Positions 1 through 7,232 of a stretch of DNA of 64,000 bases are shown here, piece by piece. Below the pieces are notes generated by a model. The model ran no database searches. It was not told where the DNA came from and saw nothing but the letters and a program-made list of their open reading frames with translations. Made by a program: the position numbers and the translations under genes. How positions within the stretch are numbered: position 1 is the first letter of the stretch; the number at the start of each line of letters is the position of its first letter. The DNA lies in NCBI GenBank assembly GCA_002343775.1, contig DDSH01000007.1:26322-90321 (forward strand), read 5' to 3'. The DNA comes from Anaerolineales bacterium UBA2395 (GTDB taxonomy: Bacteria > Chloroflexota > Anaerolineae > Anaerolineales > Villigracilaceae).

Positions 1-1
1 G

Positions 2-529
2 GCTCAGGCGTTGGGAGATGCGTTGAAGGACGTCCCCATCAAAGCCATCTATTCCAGTCCGCTCGAGCGGGCAATGGAGACGGCTAGTCCCATCGCTGAA
101 TCGCACAAACTCACCATCATGCAGGAACCCGACCTGATGGATACGAACATCGGCAAGTGGCAGGGCAAATCGTGGAAATTGCTGGCGTTAAGAAAAGAAT
201 GGAAGATCGTCCAGAACGCGCCGTCACGGTTTCGGTTTCCTGATGGCGAATCATTCCCGGAGTGTCAGTTGCGGATCGTGAATGTGCTGGAACGAGTTAT
301 CCAAAAACACAATAAACCGCAGGATATTGTGGCAGTGGTCTTTCATGCCGATCCGATCAAATTGGCGGTTGCGCACTTCCTCGGAATGTCGCTCGATCAT
401 TTTCAGCGCCTCGGCTGCGACACTGGCTCATTGACCATGATCGCTGCTGGAGAATCAGGTGCATTTTTGCCGAAATTGAATCAGCGTCCGCCGTTCGATT
501 TTTTCCCAGGGAATCAAAAGAAAAAATGA
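2..529 (+). CDS. Histidine phosphatase family protein, 5' end outside window
   Basis: The frame is open to the window edge, so the start codon and the N-terminal RHG catalytic loop are not visible. The remaining ~175 residues show SSPLERAMETA, the conserved segment after the first catalytic loop of phosphoglycerate-mutase-like phosphatases, and FHADPIKLAVAHFLG, which carries the second catalytic histidine. The pattern resembles the branch usually annotated as MSMEG_4193-type phosphomutase; the substrate cannot be told. The lysine-rich tail ends in an ATGA overlap with the next gene, so the two are probably translationally coupled. Confidence 0.85.
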   Translation, partial: AQALGDALKDVPIKAIYSSPLERAMETASPIAESHKLTIMQEPDLMDTNIGKWQGKSWKLLALRKEWKIVQNAPSRFRFPDGESFPECQLRIVNVLERVIQKHNKPQDIVAVVFHADPIKLAVAHFLGMSLDHFQRLGCDTGSLTMIAAGESGAFLPKLNQRPPFDFFPGNQKKK

Positions 530-1056
530 AGATCCTAGAATCTGAGAGGCTGTATTTTAGACGTTTGGTGATGGAAGACCTCGATGCGCTTTACAAACTT
601 TACAGCAACCCGGAAATCCGGCAGTATTTTCCCGAAGGCGTTTTGAACCACGAAGAGACCAAAGAAGAACTCAAATGGTTCCTGAATGGACATCCAAAAC
701 ATCCAGAGTTGGGGCTGTGGGCAACCATTCACAAACCAAGCGGAAAATTCATTGGGCGTTGCGGGCTTCTCCCGTGGACCATAGAAGGTCAAAACGAAGT
801 GGAGATCGCCTACCTGCTCGACAAAGAATTCTGGGGACAGGGCCTCGCCTCGGAAGGGGCGCTGGCAATCCGCGATTATGCCTTCAAAAAATTGGGGCTT
901 TTGCGTCTCGTGTGTCTGATCGACCCGAAGAACATCGCCTCTCAGAAAGTGGCAGAGAAGATCGGCATGATCCTTGAAAAGCAAGTGGATGGCATCGACG
1001 GTGATAACTACCCAACCCTGATCTACGCGATAAACAAAGACCATGGCAAAACTTAA
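526..1056 (+). CDS. GNAT N-acetyltransferase (RimJ/RimL-like)
   Basis: A 176-residue single-domain GNAT protein. It begins with the ESERLYFRRL pattern of the RimJ/RimL group and has the acetyl-CoA loop region around WGQGLASEGALAIRDYAF (residues ~104-121), followed by N-ASQKVAEKIGM near residue 145, typical of the fourth GNAT motif. The family acetylates alpha-amines of ribosomal proteins, amino acids or small amines; the acceptor is unknown here. Its start overlaps the upstream stop (ATGA) and its end overlaps the next start by 14 bases, so it sits in the middle of a compact three-gene operon. Confidence 0.88.
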   Translation: MKILESERLYFRRLVMEDLDALYKLYSNPEIRQYFPEGVLNHEETKEELKWFLNGHPKHPELGLWATIHKPSGKFIGRCGLLPWTIEGQNEVEIAYLLDKEFWGQGLASEGALAIRDYAFKKLGLLRLVCLIDPKNIASQKVAEKIGMILEKQVDGIDGDNYPTLIYAINKDHGKT

Positions 1057-1297
1057 ACTTGACCTGCACGACATCTACAACAAAGGCGACAAGATCGAGG
1101 CTGAGTTGAACCGCATCGTCGAAGAAGCCATTGACAGAAAAATAGAACTCGTCGAGATCATCCCGGGCAAAGGCAGCGGACAACTCAAAAAGAAGGTTCT
1201 ACGGTTTTTGAATCAATCTCACATCAAAAAACTCTATCACCGCATCGAAAAAGATGACAAGAACTTCGGGCGGATATTTATCCACTTTCGTTTTTAA
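1043..1297 (+). CDS. Smr domain protein (stand-alone, 84 aa)
   Basis: The whole 84-residue product is one small MutS-related (Smr) domain: an N-terminal LDLHDIYNKG motif (LDLH) and the GKGSGQLKKKVLRFL segment, which corresponds to the HGxGxG-type loop of Smr nucleases with His replaced by Lys. Known Smr domains are RNA or DNA endonucleases; stand-alone versions act in ribosome rescue or mRNA cleavage in some bacteria. Activity here is inference, because the loop is altered. Last gene of the phosphatase-GNAT-Smr operon; a GC hairpin follows. Confidence 0.8.
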   Translation: MAKLKLDLHDIYNKGDKIEAELNRIVEEAIDRKIELVEIIPGKGSGQLKKKVLRFLNQSHIKKLYHRIEKDDKNFGRIFIHFRF

Positions 1298-1305
1298 TGA
1301 AAGAA

Positions 1306-1327
1306 GAGGCGACCTTTCTGTCGCCTC
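1306..1327. terminator. Hairpin between convergent genes, weak terminator
   Basis: An 8-bp perfect stem (GAGGCGAC / GTCGCCTC) with a 6-base loop lies between the Smr gene (+) and the M20 fusion gene (-). The flanks are only moderately T-rich in both directions, so termination is plausible rather than certain. Confidence 0.5.
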
Positions 1328-1332
1328 CGTTA

Positions 1333-4131
1333 TTACTTCCACAATTTTGCCAATTCGTTCAGGGATTTGTAATACGGCTCGATGCTTGGGATGAAGTGCG
1401 CCTCGTTCTTCGCGTGTGGACCAACGCCGGATTGTCCCCACACCACGGCTTGACCGCCGGGAGCGAATCTTGCACTGGTCCCAGGCAATTTCTTGCCGAT
1501 ACGCGGCTCAGACTCACCCGCATTTTTTACGGCTTCGATGAGCGCTTTCAACGCTGGATTATTCGGGTCACACGCCACGCCGTTCTCCATGACGGAGAAG
1601 TTCACTTCCAATCCGTTCTCCGCACAATATGCTTCGACCTTTGACTTTAGACCTTCGACATCATCTTGCGGGACGGGGCGAATCTCCACGCCCAAAACAC
1701 CCTCTGCCGCAGTGACGTTGTAGATGCCCGGTGTACCCACGTTGATAAACGGGAACTTGGCTTGAGATTGCCAACCGTCTGCGGCTTTGAGTGTGAGATG
1801 TTTGGCGAACATCTCATTCAGTGCGGCACGGGCGGCAATGAGTTTCTCGCTCAAATCGCCTGTCCCTGCTACGCCGCTGTGCGCCTTTGCGCCACGGGCG
1901 ATGACATCAAAACGCATCACGCCGCGGTTTTCGATACAGATTTCCCCAAAGAGTTCGTTGCCTTTTTCACCGGTGCGTTCTCCGGCAATGAAGAGGCTTG
2001 GGGTGAGATTTAATTCCTTGAGAACATGCGGCGTACCCCATTCTTCGGCTTCGCCATTTTCTTCGTTGCCGACTAACAGCAGTTGAATGTTTGGATACGG
2101 TGCACCTGCCTTCATTTGGTCTTTCATCCAAACCAGATACGTCGCCACGACGGTTTTCATGTCCGCGGCGCCGCGCCCGTGCAGGTAATCACCTTCGATG
2201 CGCGGTTGGAACTGGGAGTCATCAGGTTCGGGTTCGACCACGTCAAAATGACCGGTGAGGAGAATTGGCAATTGGTGATTGGTAACTGGTGATTGGGGGA
2301 AAGTCGCATACACGGCGGGGTATTTCCCGTCAAAATATTTCACTTCCAAGCCAGCGTTGCGTAGATAGTCATCCACGAGAGAACCGGCGCGGTGAACTTC
2401 GTCGAGGCGTTCATCTGGGCAGGCGGTGACGGATGGGATGCGAATCAACTGTTGGGCGAGGTCGAGAATTTCAGCGGTCTTGTTCGGGTAGGAAAGTTCC
2501 ACCACGGCTTGCGTGCGTGCGCGGAATTGAATCGGCGCGTTGGGCAATTGACGGGCAACTTCACGGCTGCGTTGAACGTACTCGGCAATTTTGGGAGCAT
2601 CGACGCCAAGCGCGTTGTGATCGGCGCAGACTTGTTCCACATCCGCTTTGACACGCGCTTCATGCTCATAAAGAAATTCCTTGAGCAATTCCATCGGCAC
2701 TTCGTCACTTTCGCCAATTTCCATTTTGAGGCGCGCGCGGATTTTCTCGGCTGTGTTGCGTCCGCCTTCAGACATTTCCACGAGCGGATGCAGGTCGTTC
2801 CACATATTCAGGGCTTCAGCAAGCGGTTTGATCTCATTGAGTGTCCACTTGAGGAAGTCGCGCACAAGGATAGGCTTGCCTGTTAGCGGATTTTCGATCT
2901 CGGCTCGCAGACCATGTTTTGCAGCAAGTTCTTCGTTGGCGCGGGCGCGAGTAATATCCTCACTATCGTAACGGAAGCCGCGCGCGAATTTCGGGTCGGC
3001 ATAGATTTTCAGCATGAGTAGGTAACGGAAGGTCAGATTGGCAACATCGAGGTCGAGGTTGTGACCGCCTTCATCCACGCGGATTTCCACGCGTCCCATT
3101 GGCAGGTTGATACGCGCCATCAGGTTCTGACGTTCGACCTGTCGTGCCATTTCTTCCGGCGGGGTGGATTGACCCGCGGCAAAGAGTCCGCGTGCGTAGA
3201 GTGATTCGAGTTGTTCGCTCGTGGTAGAGATAATGCGCTCCACCGGTTCAGAAAAACTACGGGCGCGGACGGGCGTCCAGTTGTTATTGCCAAAGCGCAC
3301 CCCTCGGCGTACGAGGTCGTATGAGATTTGCAGGTAATCGTTATAGGAACGGTACAGATCGGGCAGGTCGATCTCGCGCGGATTCGGGAAGGTGAGGTTG
3401 CGAATCGAGTCGAATTCCGTGAGGATGACCGCGGCGCGTCCGTCTTTGACTTGAGCCTGCATCGGCGTAGAGGCACTCGTCGCAATGAAGAGCGAGGCAA
3501 AAGCACGTAAGAGACGCGTGGCAGTGATGTAAAACTCCGACTTGTAGTCATCCAAATGTTTGTCGCCGCGTTCGCTGGCAGAGAGATGCATGAAGTCCCA
3601 GGCAAAGAGCGGGTCGGGCAATGAGATGTTTGTATGAATGCCTGTCGTGGCGAGGGTGTCACCATAAAGGTCAACGCATTTTTCAAGATAGCGGCGTTTG
3701 GCTAAAGACCAATTACCAGGAATCGATTGGTGACCGATATCAGTGAGGAAGAGCAGATTGCCATGCCAGTAATGCAGGCGTTCGCCGAAATTCAGCCCGG
3801 CGCGATGCAAGGCGTTCATGAGCGAGGCTTCCATCAGGCGGGCTTCGTAGATCGCACCGCGCGGCGTGTAATACGGGCGGGTTGCCCATTCCACCATCCA
3901 GTGGAAGACTTCGAGTTGGCTGTATTGTTTCTGCCAGGCAGGGATACACTCGGCACGCAGATAATCCACGAAGGAGTGCTGGCTGGGTCCGGCGCCAACG
4001 GTTAGCAGCGGACGCAGGTCTTCATCAAGCAGATTCCATTCTTGTTCAAAGCCAGCAAGACCACCTTGTGGTTTATCTTTCATGGCTTCTTCGAGCGCGA
4101 GTTGGTATTTTTCGGCGAATTGTTGGGGCAT
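1333..4131 (-). CDS. Fusion of a glutamate-cysteine-ligase-like domain with an M20 metallopeptidase
   Basis: This 932-residue protein has two enzymes in one chain. Residues ~1-530 resemble the GCS2-type glutamate-cysteine ligases (GFEQEWNLLD near residue 27, HTNISLPDP near 162, a basic MGRVEIRVDEGG segment), an ATP-dependent family that joins gamma-carboxyl groups to amines. Residues ~545-932 form an M20 zinc peptidase: GHFDVV and GRGAADMK supply metal ligands, NEENGE the catalytic glutamate, SGVAGTGD the dimerisation region and KNEAHF the C-terminal ligand. Lone domains of each type are common; the fusion suggests making and trimming of a gamma-glutamyl compound, which is inference. It lies 86 bp after the aminotransferase gene, likely in the same attenuated transcript. 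A short repeat-like insertion precedes GHFDVV. Confidence 0.85.
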   Translation of the reverse strand: MPQQFAEKYQLALEEAMKDKPQGGLAGFEQEWNLLDEDLRPLLTVGAGPSQHSFVDYLRAECIPAWQKQYSQLEVFHWMVEWATRPYYTPRGAIYEARLMEASLMNALHRAGLNFGERLHYWHGNLLFLTDIGHQSIPGNWSLAKRRYLEKCVDLYGDTLATTGIHTNISLPDPLFAWDFMHLSASERGDKHLDDYKSEFYITATRLLRAFASLFIATSASTPMQAQVKDGRAAVILTEFDSIRNLTFPNPREIDLPDLYRSYNDYLQISYDLVRRGVRFGNNNWTPVRARSFSEPVERIISTTSEQLESLYARGLFAAGQSTPPEEMARQVERQNLMARINLPMGRVEIRVDEGGHNLDLDVANLTFRYLLMLKIYADPKFARGFRYDSEDITRARANEELAAKHGLRAEIENPLTGKPILVRDFLKWTLNEIKPLAEALNMWNDLHPLVEMSEGGRNTAEKIRARLKMEIGESDEVPMELLKEFLYEHEARVKADVEQVCADHNALGVDAPKIAEYVQRSREVARQLPNAPIQFRARTQAVVELSYPNKTAEILDLAQQLIRIPSVTACPDERLDEVHRAGSLVDDYLRNAGLEVKYFDGKYPAVYATFPQSPVTNHQLPILLTGHFDVVEPEPDDSQFQPRIEGDYLHGRGAADMKTVVATYLVWMKDQMKAGAPYPNIQLLLVGNEENGEAEEWGTPHVLKELNLTPSLFIAGERTGEKGNELFGEICIENRGVMRFDVIARGAKAHSGVAGTGDLSEKLIAARAALNEMFAKHLTLKAADGWQSQAKFPFINVGTPGIYNVTAAEGVLGVEIRPVPQDDVEGLKSKVEAYCAENGLEVNFSVMENGVACDPNNPALKALIEAVKNAGESEPRIGKKLPGTSARFAPGGQAVVWGQSGVGPHAKNEAHFIPSIEPYYKSLNELAKLWK
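2257..2296 (-). repeat. Repeat-derived insertion inside the M20 domain coding region
   Basis: On the coding strand this stretch consists of near-tandem copies of (C/T)CAAT(C/T)ACCA-type units (CAATCACC, AGTTACC, AATCACC, AATTGCC) ending in AATTCTCC. The same wording occurs in the non-coding repeat at 52671-52716. Here it is read in frame as VTNHQLPI, just before the catalytic GHFDVV motif of the peptidase domain. Confidence 0.6.
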
Positions 4132-4166
4132 GGGTTAGTCCTAAAATAATTTAGATGATTTCATAA

Positions 4167-4216
4167 AAAGTGGAAAGTAGAAAGTGGGGCAATATTCCAC
4201 CTTCTACTTTCCATTC
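4167..4216. repeat. Short palindromic repeat, GTGGAAAGTAGAAAGTGG type
   Basis: The stretch has GTGGAAAGTAGAAAGTGG on one side and CCACCTTCTACTTTCC on the other, separated by ~10 AT-rich bases, so it can fold into a hairpin. The same wording recurs downstream of smc (49003-49021). It fills most of the gap between the aminotransferase and the M20 fusion gene, so a shared transcript would carry this hairpin. Confidence 0.65.
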
Positions 4217-4217
4217 A

Positions 4218-5522
4218 CTACTTCTTCAATTCGTTCAACCCTTCCATCAAACGTTTAAAAGCACCTTCGGTCCGTTCAACGGGCGTGGCATACGAGAAGC
4301 GGATCCAGTCGCCGCCGAAGGGGGAGAAGAAGGCACCGGGCACGATGGCAATGCCGTGATTCTCAGCGAGGTATTGACCGAGTTGTTCGGTATCTGCCCA
4401 GCCTTTGGCTTTGATGAATTCGCCCACGTTCATGAAAGCGTAATAGCCTTTACCGATGATGTGTTGCAGTCCGCTTTCGGCGAGGAGTTTTTTGAGGGCA
4501 ACGCGGCTGGCGTTGGTCGGTTCGATGATGGTCTTGGCGGCTTCGTTAAAGCCCATTTCGTAGGCAGCCATGGCAACGGCAAGCGAGAAGAACGAAGGGA
4601 TGACTCCATGCGAAGCGCGGGCGGTGATGAATTTGATGACGGCTTCATCGGCGATAAGGTGACAGTTACGGATATTCGAGCCGCCCAACGATTTGGTAAT
4701 GCCATCGAGGAACATGATGCGCTTGCGTTCTTCGGGTGTGAATGCCTTGAGGAAGGAATTCAAATCCATTGGCGATTCGTCGGTGACGTAGTGATACATC
4801 CAGTCGAAGAGCACGAAGGCAACACCGGCTTCGAGCGCGGCTTTGGCGAGTGAGACCTGCTTTTCGACAGCGATGGTCATGCCGGTTGGATTGTCGGGAT
4901 TGGTGATGACCAGCCCGGCGATCTTGCGTCCTTTTGATTCGGCAAATTTCACGCTCTCACGAATCGCCTCTTCGGAATACGCCCAGCCTTGCGCCGGGTC
5001 ACCGGGAGCCCAGAGCACATTCGCGCCGACTCCATACGGACCCCAGTTGTATGAAATCCACGGCACACGCGAGACCATGATGAGGTCACCCTGGCGTCCG
5101 TAGCCGAGGGCAAGCATGGCTTGATAGGCTTTGTTCAGTGCGTCACGTCCACCCGCGGTGCCGAGCACGTTGGCGGGACCCCAGCCAGAAGCGGAGTCTA
5201 ATTTCCAATACTGCTCAATGACCGCCTTGCGGTAGGCATCGGTGCCGAACGGCATATCGTAAGCCGTACCATGCTCCAGTTGGAGTTGAAGCGCGCGTTC
5301 CAAAATCGGCTTGGGGGTTCCGGGCAGCGAGGCGCCGCCGTCGCCCTGAGATGCGTCAAAGATTTTGGCTCCGGCGTTTTTCTCCAGATAGACCTTCAAC
5401 GACTTGTTGATCAGAAACATGCGCGAGGGCGGAATATCCATCATCTGTTTGAGATGATCGCTGACAGGCACGAGATGTTTTTCGTCTACAGCAAGAACGG
5501 GCGTCGTGTTGGAAATGCTCAT
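4218..5522 (-). CDS. Class I/II PLP-dependent aminotransferase
   Basis: A 434-residue fold-type I aminotransferase. Visible active-site elements are NPDNPTG (208-214), the PLP-ring aspartate and tyrosine in FDWMYHY (Asp240, Tyr243), the Schiff-base lysine in DGITKSLGGSNIR (Lys277), and a C-terminal arginine in DWIRFSYA that would bind the substrate carboxylate. The substrate is not identifiable from motifs. AAGGAG lies 9 bases before the ATG. The gene stands directly behind a leader ORF and attenuator (5537-5716), so its expression is probably set by translation of that leader. The ligase-peptidase fusion follows on the same strand. Confidence 0.92.
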   Translation of the reverse strand: MSISNTTPVLAVDEKHLVPVSDHLKQMMDIPPSRMFLINKSLKVYLEKNAGAKIFDASQGDGGASLPGTPKPILERALQLQLEHGTAYDMPFGTDAYRKAVIEQYWKLDSASGWGPANVLGTAGGRDALNKAYQAMLALGYGRQGDLIMVSRVPWISYNWGPYGVGANVLWAPGDPAQGWAYSEEAIRESVKFAESKGRKIAGLVITNPDNPTGMTIAVEKQVSLAKAALEAGVAFVLFDWMYHYVTDESPMDLNSFLKAFTPEERKRIMFLDGITKSLGGSNIRNCHLIADEAVIKFITARASHGVIPSFFSLAVAMAAYEMGFNEAAKTIIEPTNASRVALKKLLAESGLQHIIGKGYYAFMNVGEFIKAKGWADTEQLGQYLAENHGIAIVPGAFFSPFGGDWIRFSYATPVERTEGAFKRLMEGLNELKK

Positions 5523-5536
5523 GGTGAATTCTCCTT

Positions 5537-5625
5537 AAGAAAAATGCCCCGATGTCTCGGGGCATTGGGTGTACTTAGTTGACTTGAACTTGTTGCTGTT
5601 CGCCCGACAACCACCAATGCCCCGA
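5537..5625 (-). promoter_or_regulatory. Transcription attenuator with mutually exclusive hairpins
   Basis: Three arms can be read on the minus strand. Arm 1 (5614-5625, TCGGGGCATTGG) lies inside the leader ORF over codons 19-22. Arm 2 (5557-5568, CCAATGCCCCGA) is its perfect 12-base complement. Arm 3 (TCGGGGCATT) pairs with the last 10 bases of arm 2 across a 4-base loop and is followed by TTTTTCTT, a factor-independent terminator. Arms 1:2 (antiterminator) and 2:3 (terminator) therefore exclude each other. The leader stop codon is 6 bases before arm 2, so a ribosome there would mask it. The direction of control cannot be settled from sequence. Confidence 0.85.
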
Positions 5626-5679
5626 ACCGAAATTGGTACGAGTGATATTGGTATTGCGGCGGTCATTCAGGTTGAACAT
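5575..5679 (-). CDS. Leader peptide (34 aa) with His-Trp-Trp codons
   Basis: ATG at 5679 opens a 34-codon ORF that closes with TAA at 5575. The product is rich in Asn/Thr/Arg in its first half, then GSGHWWLSGE (residues 18-27) and a Gln/Val tail. The ATG starts 9 bases after the -10 hexamer, so the mRNA would begin at or within a base or two of the start codon (leaderless). The codons for His21-Trp22 fall on arm 1 of the attenuator, with Trp23 immediately after it. The position, the paired Trp codons and the downstream terminator fit an amino-acid-sensing leader peptide; tryptophan as the signal is inference. Confidence 0.75.
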   Translation of the reverse strand: MFNLNDRRNTNITRTNFGSGHWWLSGEQQQVQVN

Positions 5680-5687
5680 TGCGCGCA

Positions 5688-5716
5688 AGCATACCACTGG
5701 GATATACAAGCGTCAA
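5688..5716 (-). promoter_or_regulatory. Sigma-70-type promoter for leader and aminotransferase
   Basis: On the minus strand TTGACG (5716-5711), a 17-base spacer and TATGCT (5693-5688) form a near-consensus promoter. It begins 6 bases after the MoaD stop codon, and transcription would start at about the leader ATG. Confidence 0.8.
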
Positions 5717-5721
5717 GGAAC

Positions 5722-6018
5722 TCACCCGCCAGACATCGCGCCCACAACGCGGAACGGCTCGCGTCCTTCCAACACAGCAGCAGGGATCGGCGTCTCCCAC
5801 GGTTCCAGCGACCAATCTTGACCACAGGCAAAGAAGCGGATGAAGTCTCGCCGTTGACCCGTGACCTGATCGCGAATCGTTCCACGCAAAACGGGATACT
5901 TCAACTCCAACGCCTCCAAAACGGACCTGAGAGTGGGTTCGCCTTCGACGGAGATTTCCACCTCTCTGCCGGTGCGTGCCAAATTTTGCAAGTGATAGGG
6001 GAGCACGACGCGGATCAT
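5722..6018 (-). CDS. MoaD/ThiS-like ubiquitin-fold sulfur carrier
   Basis: The 98-residue protein ends in the diglycine VVGAMSGG that MoaD/ThiS carriers need for adenylation and thiocarboxylation. Its N-terminal strand MIRVVLPYHLQNLARTG and central LRSVLEALELKYP match the MoaD fold. The ATG overlaps the upstream TGA (ATGA), so it is coupled to the beta-propeller gene; a longer frame upstream is not needed. No MoaE, MoaB or ThiG partner is nearby, so whether it serves molybdopterin or another thiocarboxylate pathway is open. The middle of the protein (residues ~55-85) is longer than in minimal MoaD. Confidence 0.82.
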   Translation of the reverse strand: MIRVVLPYHLQNLARTGREVEISVEGEPTLRSVLEALELKYPVLRGTIRDQVTGQRRDFIRFFACGQDWSLEPWETPIPAAVLEGREPFRVVGAMSGG

Positions 6019-7130
6019 TTCAGGGTTTGTACTTCCACCGAAAGGACGGCTGGTAAATTGCTGACGATGGGCATCCAACTATCGCCTGAGTCAGAAGAGA
6101 CATAGACCTGCCCGCCCGTGGTACCGAAATAAATGCCGCACGAGTCGAGCGTATCCACTGCCATGGCGCTGCGTAAAATGTTGACATAACAATCTTCCTG
6201 TGGCAGACCTTTTGTCAATGCTTCCCAATCATTCCCGCCGGTGCGGCTGCGATAGACGCGCAATTTGCCATCAGGCGGAAAATGCTCCGAGTCGCTTTTG
6301 ATCGGCACAACATAGATCGTCTCCGGCTCATGCGCGTGGATGGCGATGGGGAAGCCAAAGTCACTCGGCAGGTTGCCGCTCACTTCGTACCACATGTTGC
6401 CTGAGTCATCACTGCGCATCACATCCCAATGCTTCTGCATGAACAAGACATTCGGGCGTGAAGGATGCATGGCAATGTTATGCACACAATGACCGACTTC
6501 CGCTTCGGCATCGGGCAATTCGTAGGGAGATTTCAATCCCTGATTGATCGGTGACCAGGTTTCGCCGCCATCTTCGGTGCGGAACGCGCCTGCCGCTGAA
6601 ATGGCGATAAACATGCGTTTGGGGTTGCTTGGGTCTTGGACAATGGTATGCAAACACATACCGCCCGCGCCCGGCTGCCATAAATGTCCTTTCACCTCGC
6701 GCAGACCGGCAAGTTCATGCCACGTCTGCCCGCCATCGGTGGATTTAAACAGGGCGGCATCTTCGACACCTGCGTACACCGTATCCGCTTCAGTGAGGGA
6801 TGGAGCCAACAGCCAGACGCGTTTGAACTCCCACGGATGCTGTGTGCCATCGAAGAACATGTGCGTGCCGGGATCACCTTCATAGTTGAAATCTTTGCCA
6901 ACCGGTTCCCACGTCTCACCCCCGTCGTCGGAGCGTTGAATGATCTGCCCAAACCAGCCGGTGGATTGGGATGCATACAAACGGTTCGGGTTCACTGCCG
7001 AGCCTTGTATATGATAAATTTCCCAGCCCGCAAAATGCGGACCTGAAACCTTCCATTTTTTACGTTTTTTATCGGAAGTTAAAATAAACGCACCCTTGCG
7101 AGTTCCGACCAGGACTCTTACTCCGCTCAT
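6015..7130 (-). CDS. BNR/Asp-box beta-propeller protein (sialidase-like fold)
   Basis: The 371 residues contain at least five Asp-box motifs of the S-x-D-G-G-x-T-W type (RSDDGGETWEP, KSTDGGQTWHE, RTEDGGETWSP, RSDDSGNMWYE, SSDSGDSWMP), spaced as blades of a beta-propeller. There is no signal peptide, so it is probably cytoplasmic. Catalytic residues of true sialidases (Arg triad, Tyr nucleophile) are not evident, and I do not call it a sialidase. The gene is coupled by ATGA to the MoaD-like gene, a pairing I believe recurs in other bacteria but whose job is unclear. GGAG lies 8 bases before the ATG. Confidence 0.82.
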   Translation of the reverse strand: MSGVRVLVGTRKGAFILTSDKKRKKWKVSGPHFAGWEIYHIQGSAVNPNRLYASQSTGWFGQIIQRSDDGGETWEPVGKDFNYEGDPGTHMFFDGTQHPWEFKRVWLLAPSLTEADTVYAGVEDAALFKSTDGGQTWHELAGLREVKGHLWQPGAGGMCLHTIVQDPSNPKRMFIAISAAGAFRTEDGGETWSPINQGLKSPYELPDAEAEVGHCVHNIAMHPSRPNVLFMQKHWDVMRSDDSGNMWYEVSGNLPSDFGFPIAIHAHEPETIYVVPIKSDSEHFPPDGKLRVYRSRTGGNDWEALTKGLPQEDCYVNILRSAMAVDTLDSCGIYFGTTGGQVYVSSDSGDSWMPIVSNLPAVLSVEVQTLK

Positions 7131-7176
7131 GACATTCTCCTTTTGCTTATAAAAAAACCGTCACATTAAAATTTAT

Positions 7177-7220
7177 GACCGCCAACCACAGACGGAAAAC
7201 AAAGGTCTATGGCGGCGGTC
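7177..7220 (-). terminator. Imperfect hairpin after the ABM-domain gene
   Basis: GACCGCCAACCACAGAC and its imperfect complement GTCTATGGCGGCGGTC frame an 11-base loop between the ABM-domain gene and the propeller gene. The T-run on the minus strand is poor, so this is a weak terminator or processing site. Confidence 0.4.
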
Positions 7221-7232
7221 TGCCGTCCATCG

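Noticed and set aside
1493..2292. Several plus-strand frames of 70-115 codons opposite the fusion gene
   Set aside because: They lie antisense to the intact M20 domain and show no domain or ribosome site.
5537..5716. Classic four-arm trp attenuator or T-box
   Set aside because: Only three pairing arms are seen and no T-box consensus or specifier stem; the downstream gene is not a trp biosynthesis gene.
6015..7130. Sialidase annotation for the BNR propeller
   Set aside because: Asp-box repeats alone only show the fold; catalytic Arg, Glu and Tyr of sialidases are not evident, and there is no signal peptide.
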